From: Ectothiorhodospiraceae bacterium
Lineage (GTDB): Bacteria; Pseudomonadota; Gammaproteobacteria; HK1
Length of the DNA: 64,000 nt
Assembly (NCBI GenBank): GCA_024234875.1
Contig: JACKNM010000018.1
Location: 38,323 to 102,322 of the forward strand
Reading direction: 5' to 3'
Shown one piece after another: positions 1-8,051 of this stretch; within the stretch, counting starts at the first letter, position 1; each line of letters begins with the position of its first letter. A program made the position numbers and the translations under genes. The notes below the pieces were generated by a model, which was given only the letters and a program-made list of their open reading frames with translations, ran no database searches and had not been told where the DNA came from.

Positions 1-1062
1 GCCCTTCGCGCCCGCCACGCCGGCGCCCGGGTGCTCGTGGCCGAGGACAACCCGGTGAACCAGGAGGTCACCCGCGAGCTGCTGACCGAGGCCGGGCTCC
101 AGGTCGAGGTCGCCGACGACGGGCGCCGCGCGGTGGAGCTCGCCGCGGCGGGCGCCTACAGCCTGATCCTGATGGACGTCCAGATGCCGGTCACCGACGG
201 GCTGCAGGCGACGCGCGAGATCCGAGCGCTGCCGAGTTGTCGCCACACGCCGATCGTCGGCTTCTCCGCCGGGGCTCTGGCCGAGGATCGGGCCGCCTGC
301 CTCGCGGCGGGAATGAACGACCAGCTCGTCAAGCCGGTCCTGCCCGAAACGCTCTACTCGACGGTCCTGCGATACCTGGGGCGCGAGACCAAGACCACCG
401 TGGCGGCGGCCGCCTCGTCGCCTGCGCCCGCTCCGGACGGGCCCGACGCCGATGCCATCGCCACGCTCGAGGCCGCCGGGGTCGATTTCGCGATCGGGCT
501 GGTCCGCGTCGGCGGCCGGGTAGATACCTACCGGCGGATGCTCCGACGCTTCGCCGAGCGGGCTCCGGACGACCTCTCGCGAATCGAGGCAGGTATCGCC
601 GCCGGGGAGCCCTGGGCGGTGGCCCGCCTCGCCCACGGCTTGCGCGGCGCCGCCGGCGCGCTCGGGATGAGCCGACTGCAGGGCGTGGCGAGGAACCTCG
701 AGGAATTGGCCCGCTCGCGGGACGACGACGATGCCGCGCAATCGGGCTTGTCGCGGGCGATGGTCGACCTCCAGGCGGCGCTGGACGACGTGTTGCATGC
801 GATTGCGGCCTCGGTCGGCGACGACGACGCGGTGGCCCACACGCCCGACCCGGGCGTCTCGGAGGCCGTCGCCGACCGACTCCAGGGCCTGCTCGAGGGC
901 TCCGACTTCGAGGCCGTCGGCCTCCTGGAGTCCCGGCGCGCCGAGCTGCGGGCGGCATTGGGCCCGGTCTTCGACGACGTCGAGCGCCTCGTGAACCGAT
1001 TCGATTTCGAGGACGCGCTGGCGGTGCTCCGAGCCGCCCGCACCGACGCCGCGCCGCAGTGA
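1..1062 (+). CDS. Hybrid sensor kinase, C-terminal receiver and Hpt domains (5' partial)
   Basis: The frame is open from base 1 (ALRARHAGARVLVAEDNP...), so the true start lies before the window. The visible part is a receiver domain with the phospho-acceptor Asp at 175-177 in LMDVQMP and the conserved Lys in LVKP, then a low-complexity linker and an Hpt domain with its phospho-His at 634-636 in AHGLRGAAGALG. Receiver followed by Hpt at the C-terminus is the usual end of unorthodox BarA-type hybrid kinases, so sensor and kinase domains are expected upstream (inference). It would run a His-Asp-His phosphorelay to a separate regulator that is not in this window. A stand-alone receiver-Hpt protein is possible but less likely because the frame is open at the edge. 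It converges on the aminotransferase gene 43 bases downstream. Confidence 0.85.
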   Translation, partial: ALRARHAGARVLVAEDNPVNQEVTRELLTEAGLQVEVADDGRRAVELAAAGAYSLILMDVQMPVTDGLQATREIRALPSCRHTPIVGFSAGALAEDRAACLAAGMNDQLVKPVLPETLYSTVLRYLGRETKTTVAAAASSPAPAPDGPDADAIATLEAAGVDFAIGLVRVGGRVDTYRRMLRRFAERAPDDLSRIEAGIAAGEPWAVARLAHGLRGAAGALGMSRLQGVARNLEELARSRDDDDAAQSGLSRAMVDLQAALDDVLHAIAASVGDDDAVAHTPDPGVSEAVADRLQGLLEGSDFEAVGLLESRRAELRAALGPVFDDVERLVNRFDFEDALAVLRAARTDAAPQ

Positions 1063-1105
1063 AAACGGCGCGAGCGACCGTCCGCGGCGGGCGGGCCGCC
1101 AGCGC

Positions 1106-2296
1106 TCAGAGCTGCGTCAGGGCCGCCGCCAGGCGCTCGTAGTCGGAAGGCGCGTTGTAGAGCTGCCCCGAGATGCGGATCACCCGCATCGGCGGCTCGC
1201 CCACGCGGTGCACCGGCACCTCGATGCGATGCTCGCGAGCCAGCGCCTGCTGCACCGGATCGCGCTCGCTCAAACCACGCTCGCCGCGCACCCCCTCCAC
1301 CGGCAGCACCACGGTGGCGATCGAGCCGACCATGCTCGGTGGGCACGGGAGCTCCGTCCCGACCGCCGCCGCCACCACCTCGCGTCCGCGCAGCACGAGA
1401 TCGCGGTTGTGCGCCATGACGCCGGGCCAGCCGTCGGGATGCAGCGTGCCGACCGACTCGATCGCCTGCGGCACGAGCGCGAACGGGCTGGGGTCCGCGG
1501 TGCCGGCCCAGTCGAAGGCATCGTGGAAGGCCGAGCGTCCGGGCCGACGCCGGTTGATACCGTGGCTCACCACCAGGGGCATCACGGAATCCCGGCGGTC
1601 CGCGCGCACCAGCAGGAATCCGGCGCCCTTCGGCGCGCACAGCCACTTGTGGCAGTTGCCGGTGTAGTAGGCAGCGCCGAGCGCGTCCAGCGCGAGCGGG
1701 AGCATCCCCGGCGCATGTGCGCCGTCGACCAGGGTGTCGATACCGCGCGCATCCAGCGCCCGCACGATGTCGGCGAGCGGCAGCACGAGAGCGCTCGCGC
1801 TGGTCACGTGGTCGATCAGGGCGAGCCGCGTGCGCGGACCGACCGCGGTGAGCACCGCCTCGGTGACCTCGCTCGGGTCCCGGACCGGAAACGGGAGCCG
1901 CACCGTGCGCACGGTCGCGCCGGCGCGCTCGGCCACGTAGGCGAGCGCGTTGCGGCAGGCGTTGTAGGCGTGGTCGGTCACCAGCAGCTCGTCACCGGGC
2001 TCGAGGTCCAGCGAGCGCAGCACCGTGTTCACCCCGGCGGTGGCGTTGGTGACCGGCACCAGGCCCTGCGGATCGGCGCCCAGGAAGGCGGCGAGCCGCT
2101 CGCGCGCGGCGTCGATCAGGTCGAAGTACTCGCGGGTGTAGAAGCCCATCGGGTTGCGCTCGATGTGCCGACGCAAGGCGTCCTGGGCGTCGAGCACCGC
2201 GCGCGGGCAGGCGCCGAACGCGCCATGGTTCAGATGCGCGACGTCCGGATCGAGGTCCCAGGCGTCGGCCGCGGTCGGGCACCGAGCTGCGTTCAT
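1106..2296 (-). CDS. Class V (isopenicillin-N-epimerase-like) PLP aminotransferase
   Basis: A 396-residue fold-type I PLP enzyme of the class V group. The PLP Lys is about K217 in GNCHKWLCAPKG, and the Asp that contacts the pyridine nitrogen is about D191 in VDGAHAPG. The N-terminal LNHGAFGACP segment is typical of isopenicillin N epimerase-like and cysteine desulfurase-like members. Family members include epimerases, C-S lyases and transaminases, so the reaction is not settled. The ATG overlaps the stop of the upstream amidohydrolase gene as ATGA (2293-2296), which indicates translational coupling and a shared pathway; the amidohydrolase may release an amino compound that this enzyme then processes (inference). 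The protein is cytoplasmic, with no signal peptide or membrane segment. Confidence 0.85.
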   Translation of the reverse strand: MNAARCPTAADAWDLDPDVAHLNHGAFGACPRAVLDAQDALRRHIERNPMGFYTREYFDLIDAARERLAAFLGADPQGLVPVTNATAGVNTVLRSLDLEPGDELLVTDHAYNACRNALAYVAERAGATVRTVRLPFPVRDPSEVTEAVLTAVGPRTRLALIDHVTSASALVLPLADIVRALDARGIDTLVDGAHAPGMLPLALDALGAAYYTGNCHKWLCAPKGAGFLLVRADRRDSVMPLVVSHGINRRRPGRSAFHDAFDWAGTADPSPFALVPQAIESVGTLHPDGWPGVMAHNRDLVLRGREVVAAAVGTELPCPPSMVGSIATVVLPVEGVRGERGLSERDPVQQALAREHRIEVPVHRVGEPPMRVIRISGQLYNAPSDYERLAAALTQL

Positions 2297-3750
2297 CGCG
2301 GACCTCCGAGCGCCAGACAACGTGGCGCGATGTGGTCGATCGTGGCGTCGCCGTGGGCGCCGGTCGCGGACGCGAGGTGCGCCACCGCGCGCCGTTGACC
2401 GGCAGCGACCCGTGCCGCCGCCTCGGCGCGGTCGAAGGCGAGCATGCGGCCGTCGGCGACGACGTGCGCACCGTCGACGAAGACGTCGCGCACCGCGCGC
2501 TCGCCGGCGGTGAGCACCAGGCTGCGCAGCGGGTCGTGCACCGGCCCCATCGCCGGGTGCTCGAGATCGACCACCACGAGATCCGCGCGCGCGCCGGCGG
2601 CGAGGCGGCCGATGTCGTCGCGGCCGAGCGCGCGCGCGCCGGCCACGGTGGCGGCCCGGAAGACGTCGCCGACCCCGCAGTCGAACACGTCCCCGGCCGC
2701 GATCCGCGCACAGACCAGTGCGTCGCGCATCTCCGCGATCATGTCGAACGGGTAGCTGTCGGTGCCGAGTCCGACGTTGACCCCGGCACGGCGATAGCCG
2801 CCGAGCGACTCGAGCGTCATCCCGCTGCGCGCGAAGGTGGTCGGGCAGTGCGCCACCGAGGTGCCACGCTCGGCGAGGCGCGCCAGGTCGCTCGCGGTGC
2901 GAAGCCGTGTCCAGCGGTGGTGGTCGAGGAAGATCGCGTGACCGAGGATCACGCGCTCGTCGAGCACCCCGATGCGGTCGAGCCAGGCCGGCGCGGTGAG
3001 CCCGTGGCGGCGCATCAGCTCCTCGTGCTCGGCCATGGTCTGGGCGGCGTGGATGGTGAGCCCGATGCCGCGACGACGCGCCTCGGCGTGTGCGTCGCGC
3101 AGCAGGGCCTCGTCGCAGGTGTCGACCTGGGCCGGCGCGAGCAGGGCATCGAGGCGACCGCACGGATGGGCCCGTGCGTCGTCGACCACTCGGAGCGCGG
3201 CCTCGAACCGGGCACGTCCACCGTCGACGTCCCACAGGTAGTCGAGGCGATGCCCGCTCGACGCATCCCAACGCGCCTGACGGAACGACGGCGCGGCGTA
3301 GGCGCGCAGGCCACTCGCGGCGAGGCGGTCGAGCCAACCGTCCCAGGGCCCCCCGATGTCCACCACGGTGGTCACCCCGGAGCAGGCGAGCGAGGCCAGG
3401 GTGAGCTCGGTGCACGCGGCCACCGCCTCGGCGTCGGCATCGAGCAGCGTGCTGAACTGGTAGAGGGCCTGGCCCCAGAGCCCGGGCGAGCCGATGTCGT
3501 CGAAGAGCCCCTTGGCCAGCAACTCGTCGCCGGTATGGGCGTGGATGTCGACGAGCCCGGGCATCACCATGCGGCCCCGGCCCGACAGCTCGCGCGTCAC
3601 CGGCCCCTGGTAGCGACCACCGACCTGCACCAGGGCGCCGCCACGCCAGGCGACGTCGGCCCCCTCGAGGTAGACGTGGTCGGCGCGATCGGAGTCCCAG
3701 GCCACCACCCAGTCGGCGGCGCGGATGACGGTGACGTCGCTCGACGGCAT
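2293..3750 (-). CDS. Amidohydrolase / chlorohydrolase-like deaminase
   Basis: A 485-residue amidohydrolase-superfamily enzyme (AtzB/TrzA/cytosine-deaminase-like, metal-dependent hydrolysis of cyclic amides, amidines or aminated rings). The metal ligands are visible in order: HxH in MPGLVDIHAHTGDEL, His in TIHAAQTMAEH, His in ILGHAIFLDHH and Asp in GLGTDSYPFD. A C-terminal strand (RADLVVVDLEHP) completes the composite beta sandwich. It is a close paralogue of the gene at 18636-20087: the same VIRxADWxVAW opening, MVMPGLV block, GYRRAG and RRDDIGRL-like blocks. The ATG at 3750 opens at the characteristic N-terminal beta-sandwich strand and was preferred over a long upstream extension that would run into the divergent neighbour. 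It is divergent from the amidohydrolase at 3859 and coupled to the downstream aminotransferase. Confidence 0.88.
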   Translation of the reverse strand: MPSSDVTVIRAADWVVAWDSDRADHVYLEGADVAWRGGALVQVGGRYQGPVTRELSGRGRMVMPGLVDIHAHTGDELLAKGLFDDIGSPGLWGQALYQFSTLLDADAEAVAACTELTLASLACSGVTTVVDIGGPWDGWLDRLAASGLRAYAAPSFRQARWDASSGHRLDYLWDVDGGRARFEAALRVVDDARAHPCGRLDALLAPAQVDTCDEALLRDAHAEARRRGIGLTIHAAQTMAEHEELMRRHGLTAPAWLDRIGVLDERVILGHAIFLDHHRWTRLRTASDLARLAERGTSVAHCPTTFARSGMTLESLGGYRRAGVNVGLGTDSYPFDMIAEMRDALVCARIAAGDVFDCGVGDVFRAATVAGARALGRDDIGRLAAGARADLVVVDLEHPAMGPVHDPLRSLVLTAGERAVRDVFVDGAHVVADGRMLAFDRAEAAARVAAGQRRAVAHLASATGAHGDATIDHIAPRCLALGGPR

Positions 3751-3858
3751 GACGGCTCGACCCTGCAGATTGCGACAGCGCATGGTAACCGCGGCGCGTG
3801 CTTGCCGGCGCGGGCGATGCGACGCATCCTGGCGCCGGTTCAAGGGCGAGCGCGCAGC

Positions 3859-5286
3859 ATGGCCGACATCCTCGTCGTCGACGGCACCGTCATCACCATG
3901 GACCCCGAGCGACGGGTCATCGAGCGTGGCGCGATAGCCATCGAGGGGTCGCGGATCGTCGCGGTGGGCCCGACCGAGGCGGTGGCGGCGGCCCATCCCG
4001 CCCCCACCGTCATCGACGCACGACGCAAGGCGGTGCTCCCGGGCCTCATCGACTGCCACGCCCACGCCGGCCATGGATTGGTGAAGACCATGGGTGGTGA
4101 CGACGGCGCGGCCTGGTACCGCGCGTGCGAGGAAATCTACACCCGCGGCTCGTCGGCAGAGTTCTGGCACGCCGAGGCGGCGCTCGCCGCGCTCGAGCGG
4201 CTGCGGTTCGGCGTCACCTGTGGCGTCTCGCTGCTCGGCGGCGGCGACAGCATCCTGCGCACCGACGATCCGGTCTACGCCGCCCGACACTGCGAGGCGG
4301 TCACCGCGGTGGGTATCCGCAACGTGCTCGCGGTCGGCCCCGGCCGCCCACCCTTTCCGCGGACATTTCGCCGCATCGAGGACGACACCGACCGTGCGGT
4401 CGGCTTCGAGCAGCAGCTCGAGACGTGCGAGGCGGTGATCGAGCGCTGGCACGGCGGGGCCGACGGACGCATCGCCATCGCCGTCGTCTCACCGACCATC
4501 CGCGCCGAGCACCTGCGCACAGTCGAGGGCGACCGCGCCGCCCGCGAGGCGCTGGAACGCCAGGCGGTCGCGGCGCGTGACCTCAGCCGCCGTCACGGTC
4601 TGCTGTTCACCCAGGACGGGCACGAGCGCGGCAGCGTGCGCTTCGCCCACGAGACCCTCGGCATCCTCGGGCCCGACGCCCTGCTCTCACACGCCACCGA
4701 CCTCGACGAGGCCGAGATCGCCACCTGCGCGCGCACCGAGACGCGCATCGCCCACAACCCGAGCGCGGTCGCCTCGATTCGCGGCCGCTGCCCGGTTCCG
4801 GAGCTGCAGGCGGCGGGCGTCACCGTCGGCCTCGGCTCCGACGGCACCGCTCCCGACCGCAGCGGCGACATGTTTCGCCACATGCAGCAGTGCATGCACT
4901 ACCACCGCCGTCACTTCCGCGATCCGTCGGTGCTACCCCCGGGGCGCGTGCTCGCGATGGCCACCATCGAGGCCGCGCGCGCGCTCGGGCTCGACGCCGA
5001 GTTGGGCTCGCTGGAGGTCGGCAAGCGCGCCGACCTCGTCCTCGTCGACCTCTTCCGCCCGCACCTGGTCCCCGGCAACATGCCGCTGCACCGCGTCGTC
5101 TACTTCGCCAACGGCAACGACGTCGACACCGTGATCGTCGACGGCCGGGTGCTGATGCGCGACCGTGTGGTGTGCAGCGTCGACGAGGCGGCGGTGCTCG
5201 AGGCGGCCGAGCGCGAGGCCGCACGCATGGTCGAGCGCACCGGCCTCGGCGACCTCCTCACCCTGCCCCGCTCGACCTGGGGCTGA
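3859..5286 (+). CDS. Amidohydrolase family protein, atypical beta-5 motif
   Basis: A 475-residue amidohydrolase-superfamily protein: N-terminal beta sandwich (MADILVVDGTVITMDPERR), HxH metal motif in LPGLIDCHAHAGHG, His in LLSHATDLDEAE, Asp in GLGSDGTAPDRSGDMF, and a C-terminal LEVGKRADLVLVDL segment. The region that normally supplies the third metal His reads LLFTQDGHERGS, so the ligand is either displaced to the His of DGHE or lost. It is therefore related to the S-adenosylhomocysteine deaminase/atrazine chlorohydrolase group, but the substrate is open. The start is the ATG where homology to the N-terminal sandwich begins. It is divergent from the amidohydrolase at 2293-3750 and 19 bases upstream of the amidase gene, likely one transcript. 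Confidence 0.87.
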   Translation: MADILVVDGTVITMDPERRVIERGAIAIEGSRIVAVGPTEAVAAAHPAPTVIDARRKAVLPGLIDCHAHAGHGLVKTMGGDDGAAWYRACEEIYTRGSSAEFWHAEAALAALERLRFGVTCGVSLLGGGDSILRTDDPVYAARHCEAVTAVGIRNVLAVGPGRPPFPRTFRRIEDDTDRAVGFEQQLETCEAVIERWHGGADGRIAIAVVSPTIRAEHLRTVEGDRAAREALERQAVAARDLSRRHGLLFTQDGHERGSVRFAHETLGILGPDALLSHATDLDEAEIATCARTETRIAHNPSAVASIRGRCPVPELQAAGVTVGLGSDGTAPDRSGDMFRHMQQCMHYHRRHFRDPSVLPPGRVLAMATIEAARALGLDAELGSLEVGKRADLVLVDLFRPHLVPGNMPLHRVVYFANGNDVDTVIVDGRVLMRDRVVCSVDEAAVLEAAEREAARMVERTGLGDLLTLPRSTWG

Positions 5287-5305
5287 TCTCGGAGCACCTC
5301 CCCCG

Positions 5306-6646
5306 ATGTCCGACTCGCACCCGCATCTTCGCCCCTTCGTCGTCGCCCGCGACCGGTTCACCGCCGGCGGTGACTCGCCCCGCGACTATCTCGAGCGCTG
5401 CCTCGAGCGCATCGCCGAGCGCGAGCCGACGGTGCACGCGTTCGTCGAGCTCGACATCGACATTGCCCGCGCCGCGGCCGAGGCGTCCACCGCTCGCTAC
5501 CTGACCGGGCGTCCGCGCTCGCTGCTCGACGGTTGCCCGGTCGGGATCAAGGACATCATCGAGACCGCGGACTTTCCGACCCAGATGAACAGTCCCTTCT
5601 ATCAGGGCTGGCGCTCGGGTCGCGATGCCGCGTGCGTGCGCGCGCTGCGCCAGGCCGGGGCGATCGTGCTCGGCAAGACCCAGACCACGGAGTTCGCCGT
5701 CGGCGCGGCATCGCCCTGCACCAATCCGCACGACGCCGCACGCACCCCCGGTGGCTCGTCGAGCGGCTCGGCGGCGGCGGTGGGATCGGGGATGCTACCG
5801 GTCGCGCTCGGCACCCAGACCGCGGGCTCGATCCTGCGCCCCGCGAGCTTCTGCGGCGCCTACGGATTCAAACCGACCCAGGGCCTGCTCTCGCTCGCCG
5901 GCGTGCACCCGCTGTCGCGCACGCTCGACACGCTCGGGCCGATCGCGGCGAGCCTCGAGGACGCCTGGGCGGTGACGCACGCCATCTGGTCGGCGCTCGG
6001 CGGGGCCCGCGCCGAGCAAGAGGTGCCGGGCGACGGTACCCTCCCCGAGCCTCGCCGCCCGCGGCGCCTCGCGGTGCTGCGCACCGACGGCTGGGCGAGC
6101 CTCGACGCGGCGAGCATCGAGGCGTTCGAGGCCTGGATCGATGGGCTTCGCGCACGCGGCGTCGAGGTGGTGGATGCCGGTGGCGACGCCGCCGTCGGGG
6201 CCTTGGATTCCGCGCTGGTCGGGGTCAACGACCTCAACCTCGACATCATCCGCTTCGAGATTCGCTACCCGATGACCCTGTACCGGGATCTCGACCCGAA
6301 CGGATTCGGCGAGCGCCTGCGCGGCCTGCTCGCCGAGGGTGACGCCTACGACGCGGAGCGCCATCGCGCCTCGCTCGCGGCGCGCGATCGGTTGCGCGCG
6401 CGGGTGGCGGGGCTCGCCGGGCACGTGGACGGATTCTTGAGCCTCGCCTCCACCGGCCCGGCGCCGGTCGGGCTCGACTTCACCGGCGACCGCACCTTCC
6501 TCGCGCCGTGGTCGGTGGTCGGGGGACCGGCGTTCAGCCTGCCGCTACTCGAGGTCGACGGCCTCCCGGTCGGCGTCCAACTCATGGGCTTCGACGCCGC
6601 CGACGCCGCGCTCGCGGCCACCGCGCGCTGGATCACCGCGGGCTGA
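5306..6646 (+). CDS. Amidase signature family amidase
   Basis: A 446-residue amidase-signature hydrolase that cleaves C-N amide bonds of small amides or carbamates such as aryl amides or allophanate. The Ser-cisSer-Lys triad is visible: Lys in CPVGIKDIIETAD, the cis-Ser in the Gly/Ser-rich GGSSSGSAAAVGSG block, and the nucleophile Ser in TQTAGSILRPASFCG. A typical C-terminal block LPLLEVDGLPVGVQLMG is also present. Length fits the family. There is no signal peptide, so it acts in the cytoplasm. It follows the atypical amidohydrolase by 19 bases, suggesting ring opening by one enzyme and amide cleavage by the other (inference). It converges with the surface-protein operon; a REP-like hairpin lies 24 bases past its stop. 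Confidence 0.9.
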   Translation: MSDSHPHLRPFVVARDRFTAGGDSPRDYLERCLERIAEREPTVHAFVELDIDIARAAAEASTARYLTGRPRSLLDGCPVGIKDIIETADFPTQMNSPFYQGWRSGRDAACVRALRQAGAIVLGKTQTTEFAVGAASPCTNPHDAARTPGGSSSGSAAAVGSGMLPVALGTQTAGSILRPASFCGAYGFKPTQGLLSLAGVHPLSRTLDTLGPIAASLEDAWAVTHAIWSALGGARAEQEVPGDGTLPEPRRPRRLAVLRTDGWASLDAASIEAFEAWIDGLRARGVEVVDAGGDAAVGALDSALVGVNDLNLDIIRFEIRYPMTLYRDLDPNGFGERLRGLLAEGDAYDAERHRASLAARDRLRARVAGLAGHVDGFLSLASTGPAPVGLDFTGDRTFLAPWSVVGGPAFSLPLLEVDGLPVGVQLMGFDAADAALAATARWITAG

Positions 6647-6669
6647 GGGGGGCGGCTGCGCATGCGCGA

Positions 6670-6705
6670 GGGGACAGGCACCGCCTGGCGGCGGAGCCAG
6701 TCCCC
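6670..6705. repeat. REP-like hairpin element, copy 1
   Basis: A 36-base imperfect palindrome between two convergent genes. Its build is GGGGAC, one mismatched base, GGC, A, CCGCC, four-base loop TGGC, GGCGG, A, GCC, one mismatched base, GTCCCC. A second element with the same layout lies at 38972-39004. Just before it is the perfect palindrome GCGCATGCGC (6658-6667). The position between convergent stops and the GGGGAC..GTCCCC ends resemble dispersed proteobacterial REP-type repeats; it may also act as a bidirectional terminator. Confidence 0.6.
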
Positions 6706-6749
6706 GGTCGCCCCTGCCGGGACAGAGGTGACTCGGGCTCGGGGACTCG

Positions 6750-8048
6750 TCAGAAGCAGACCTGCAGGATCCGTCCCGACGACGGTACCGGGATGAGATA
6801 GCAGTACTCGCGGTCGTCGTAGCCGTCGCAGAGGTCACCCGCGCCGTCCCCGTCCGCATCGAGCTGGGCGGCGTTCACCACCAGCGGACAGTTGTCGGCA
6901 TCGTCGTCCACCCCGTCGCCGTCGTCGTCGGGGTCGCAGGCGTCGCCGAGACCGTCGCCGTCGAGATTGGCCTGGTCGGCGTTCGCGACCAGCGGGCAGT
7001 TGTCGGCGCCGTCGGTGACGTCGTCACCATCGTCGTCGGGATCACACGCATCGCCGAGGCCGTCGGTGTCGGTGTCGAGCTGATCGGCATTGGCGACGAA
7101 GGGGCAGTTGTCGGCGCCGTCGTTCACGTCGTCGCCGTCGTCGTCTGGATCGTCGATGTTCGCAAGCCCGTCGTCGTCCGGGTCTGCCTGCTCGACGGCG
7201 GTGACCTCGGCCTCGGCGGCGGTGAGTTGGGCGTCGATCGCGTCGAGCGCCAGGTTGATGGCGTCGAGACTCGCGAGCGTGGCGGTGTAGGGCTGATAGC
7301 CGTCGAGCGTCTGCTTGATGAGCGCGTCGGTGGCGGCGATGCCCTCGGCGAGGTTGACGATGCGCCGGGCGAGGGCGGCCTTGCCCACCGAGACCGCATC
7401 GGCCATGCGGTCACTGTCGGCGCCGATGGTGACGCTGTTTCGCTCGGCGACGGTCTCGAGCGCGCTCGCGCGACCGAGGCGCAGCACCGGCCGGACCGTG
7501 TACGTCGTCTGCTCGACGCAGACGTACCCCGGCAGATTCGCATCGAACTGCGGAAACAGCGCCGGTTCCCCTGCCGGCGTCGTGCCGATGACCCGGTTGC
7601 GCTGCCAGGGATCCGGGTTGTCACAGTCGTAGAGCGGCGCCGTGCCGTCGCTCAGCAAGACGGTGTCCTTGACCAGCGACTTCGGTCCGAGCTGGAAGTA
7701 CGACACGCCCCCATTGGTCGACGCGTTCGCCTCGACGTTCCAGCTCTGCCCGAGGACATCGGCGGCGCTGGTGTCGAGGAATCGGATCCGGGTGTTGTTC
7801 TCCTTGAGCTGGAGGGTGACTCCGAGCTCGTCCTCGACGGTGCGCCGGAACGACTCCCCATTCGCGCAGTCGAATCCCACACACTGCGAGCCGACGATGA
7901 CGAGGTCGTCCTCGACCAGGATGTCGGCCTGCACCGAGCCGCCGCCGGCCACAGTGAGCACGACTGCGCCGACCAGCGTGAGCAAGGGATCGGCGAGGCG
8001 CCCGGCGCGTCGGGTCGATGTCCTCCCGCTACGGCCCTGGACCACCAC
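6750..8048 (-). CDS. Secreted surface protein with thrombospondin type 3 repeats
   Basis: A 432-residue exported protein. Residues 1-41 are a basic then hydrophobic signal peptide ending GSVQA before DILVEDD. Residues about 42-120 form a domain (DDLVIVGSQCVGFDCANGE, later LKENNTRIRFLDTS) also found in the protein encoded just upstream. Residues 228-243 read RRIVNLAEGIAATDAL, close to the neck motif of YadA-type adhesins, followed by a helical heptad-like stretch to about 287. Residues 301-408 are three 36-residue Asp-rich thrombospondin type 3 repeats (calcium-binding), then a short Cys-containing tail. There is no outer-membrane anchor domain, so it is probably a secreted or surface-attached structural protein. 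The GTG start is chosen because it gives an intact signal peptide and lies 3 bases after the upstream stop. Confidence 0.75.
   Translation of the reverse strand: MVVQGRSGRTSTRRAGRLADPLLTLVGAVVLTVAGGGSVQADILVEDDLVIVGSQCVGFDCANGESFRRTVEDELGVTLQLKENNTRIRFLDTSAADVLGQSWNVEANASTNGGVSYFQLGPKSLVKDTVLLSDGTAPLYDCDNPDPWQRNRVIGTTPAGEPALFPQFDANLPGYVCVEQTTYTVRPVLRLGRASALETVAERNSVTIGADSDRMADAVSVGKAALARRIVNLAEGIAATDALIKQTLDGYQPYTATLASLDAINLALDAIDAQLTAAEAEVTAVEQADPDDDGLANIDDPDDDGDDVNDGADNCPFVANADQLDTDTDGLGDACDPDDDGDDVTDGADNCPLVANADQANLDGDGLGDACDPDDDGDGVDDDADNCPLVVNAAQLDADGDGAGDLCDGYDDREYCYLIPVPSSGRILQVCF
6825..7148 (-). repeat. Three 108-bp coding tandem repeats (TSP type 3)
   Basis: Three in-frame units of 36 codons encode the motif D-N-C-P-x-V-x-N-A-x-Q, an Asp-rich loop, then D-A/L-C-D. 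Spacing of Cys and Asp fits thrombospondin type 3 calcium-binding repeats. At DNA level the units are near-identical and rich in GTC/CGTC, which makes copy-number change by slippage or recombination plausible. Confidence 0.8.
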
Positions 8049-8051
8049 CGG

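Noticed and set aside
2293..4452. One long minus-strand gene reading through from 4452 to 2293.
   Set aside because: Residues encoded above 3750 have no amidohydrolase likeness and overlap the start of the divergent amidohydrolase; the family N-terminus begins at 3750.
6825..7148. CRISPR-like regular repeats.
   Set aside because: The 108-bp period is an in-frame protein repeat with Cys/Asp spacing of thrombospondin type 3 units; there are no unique spacers and no cas genes.
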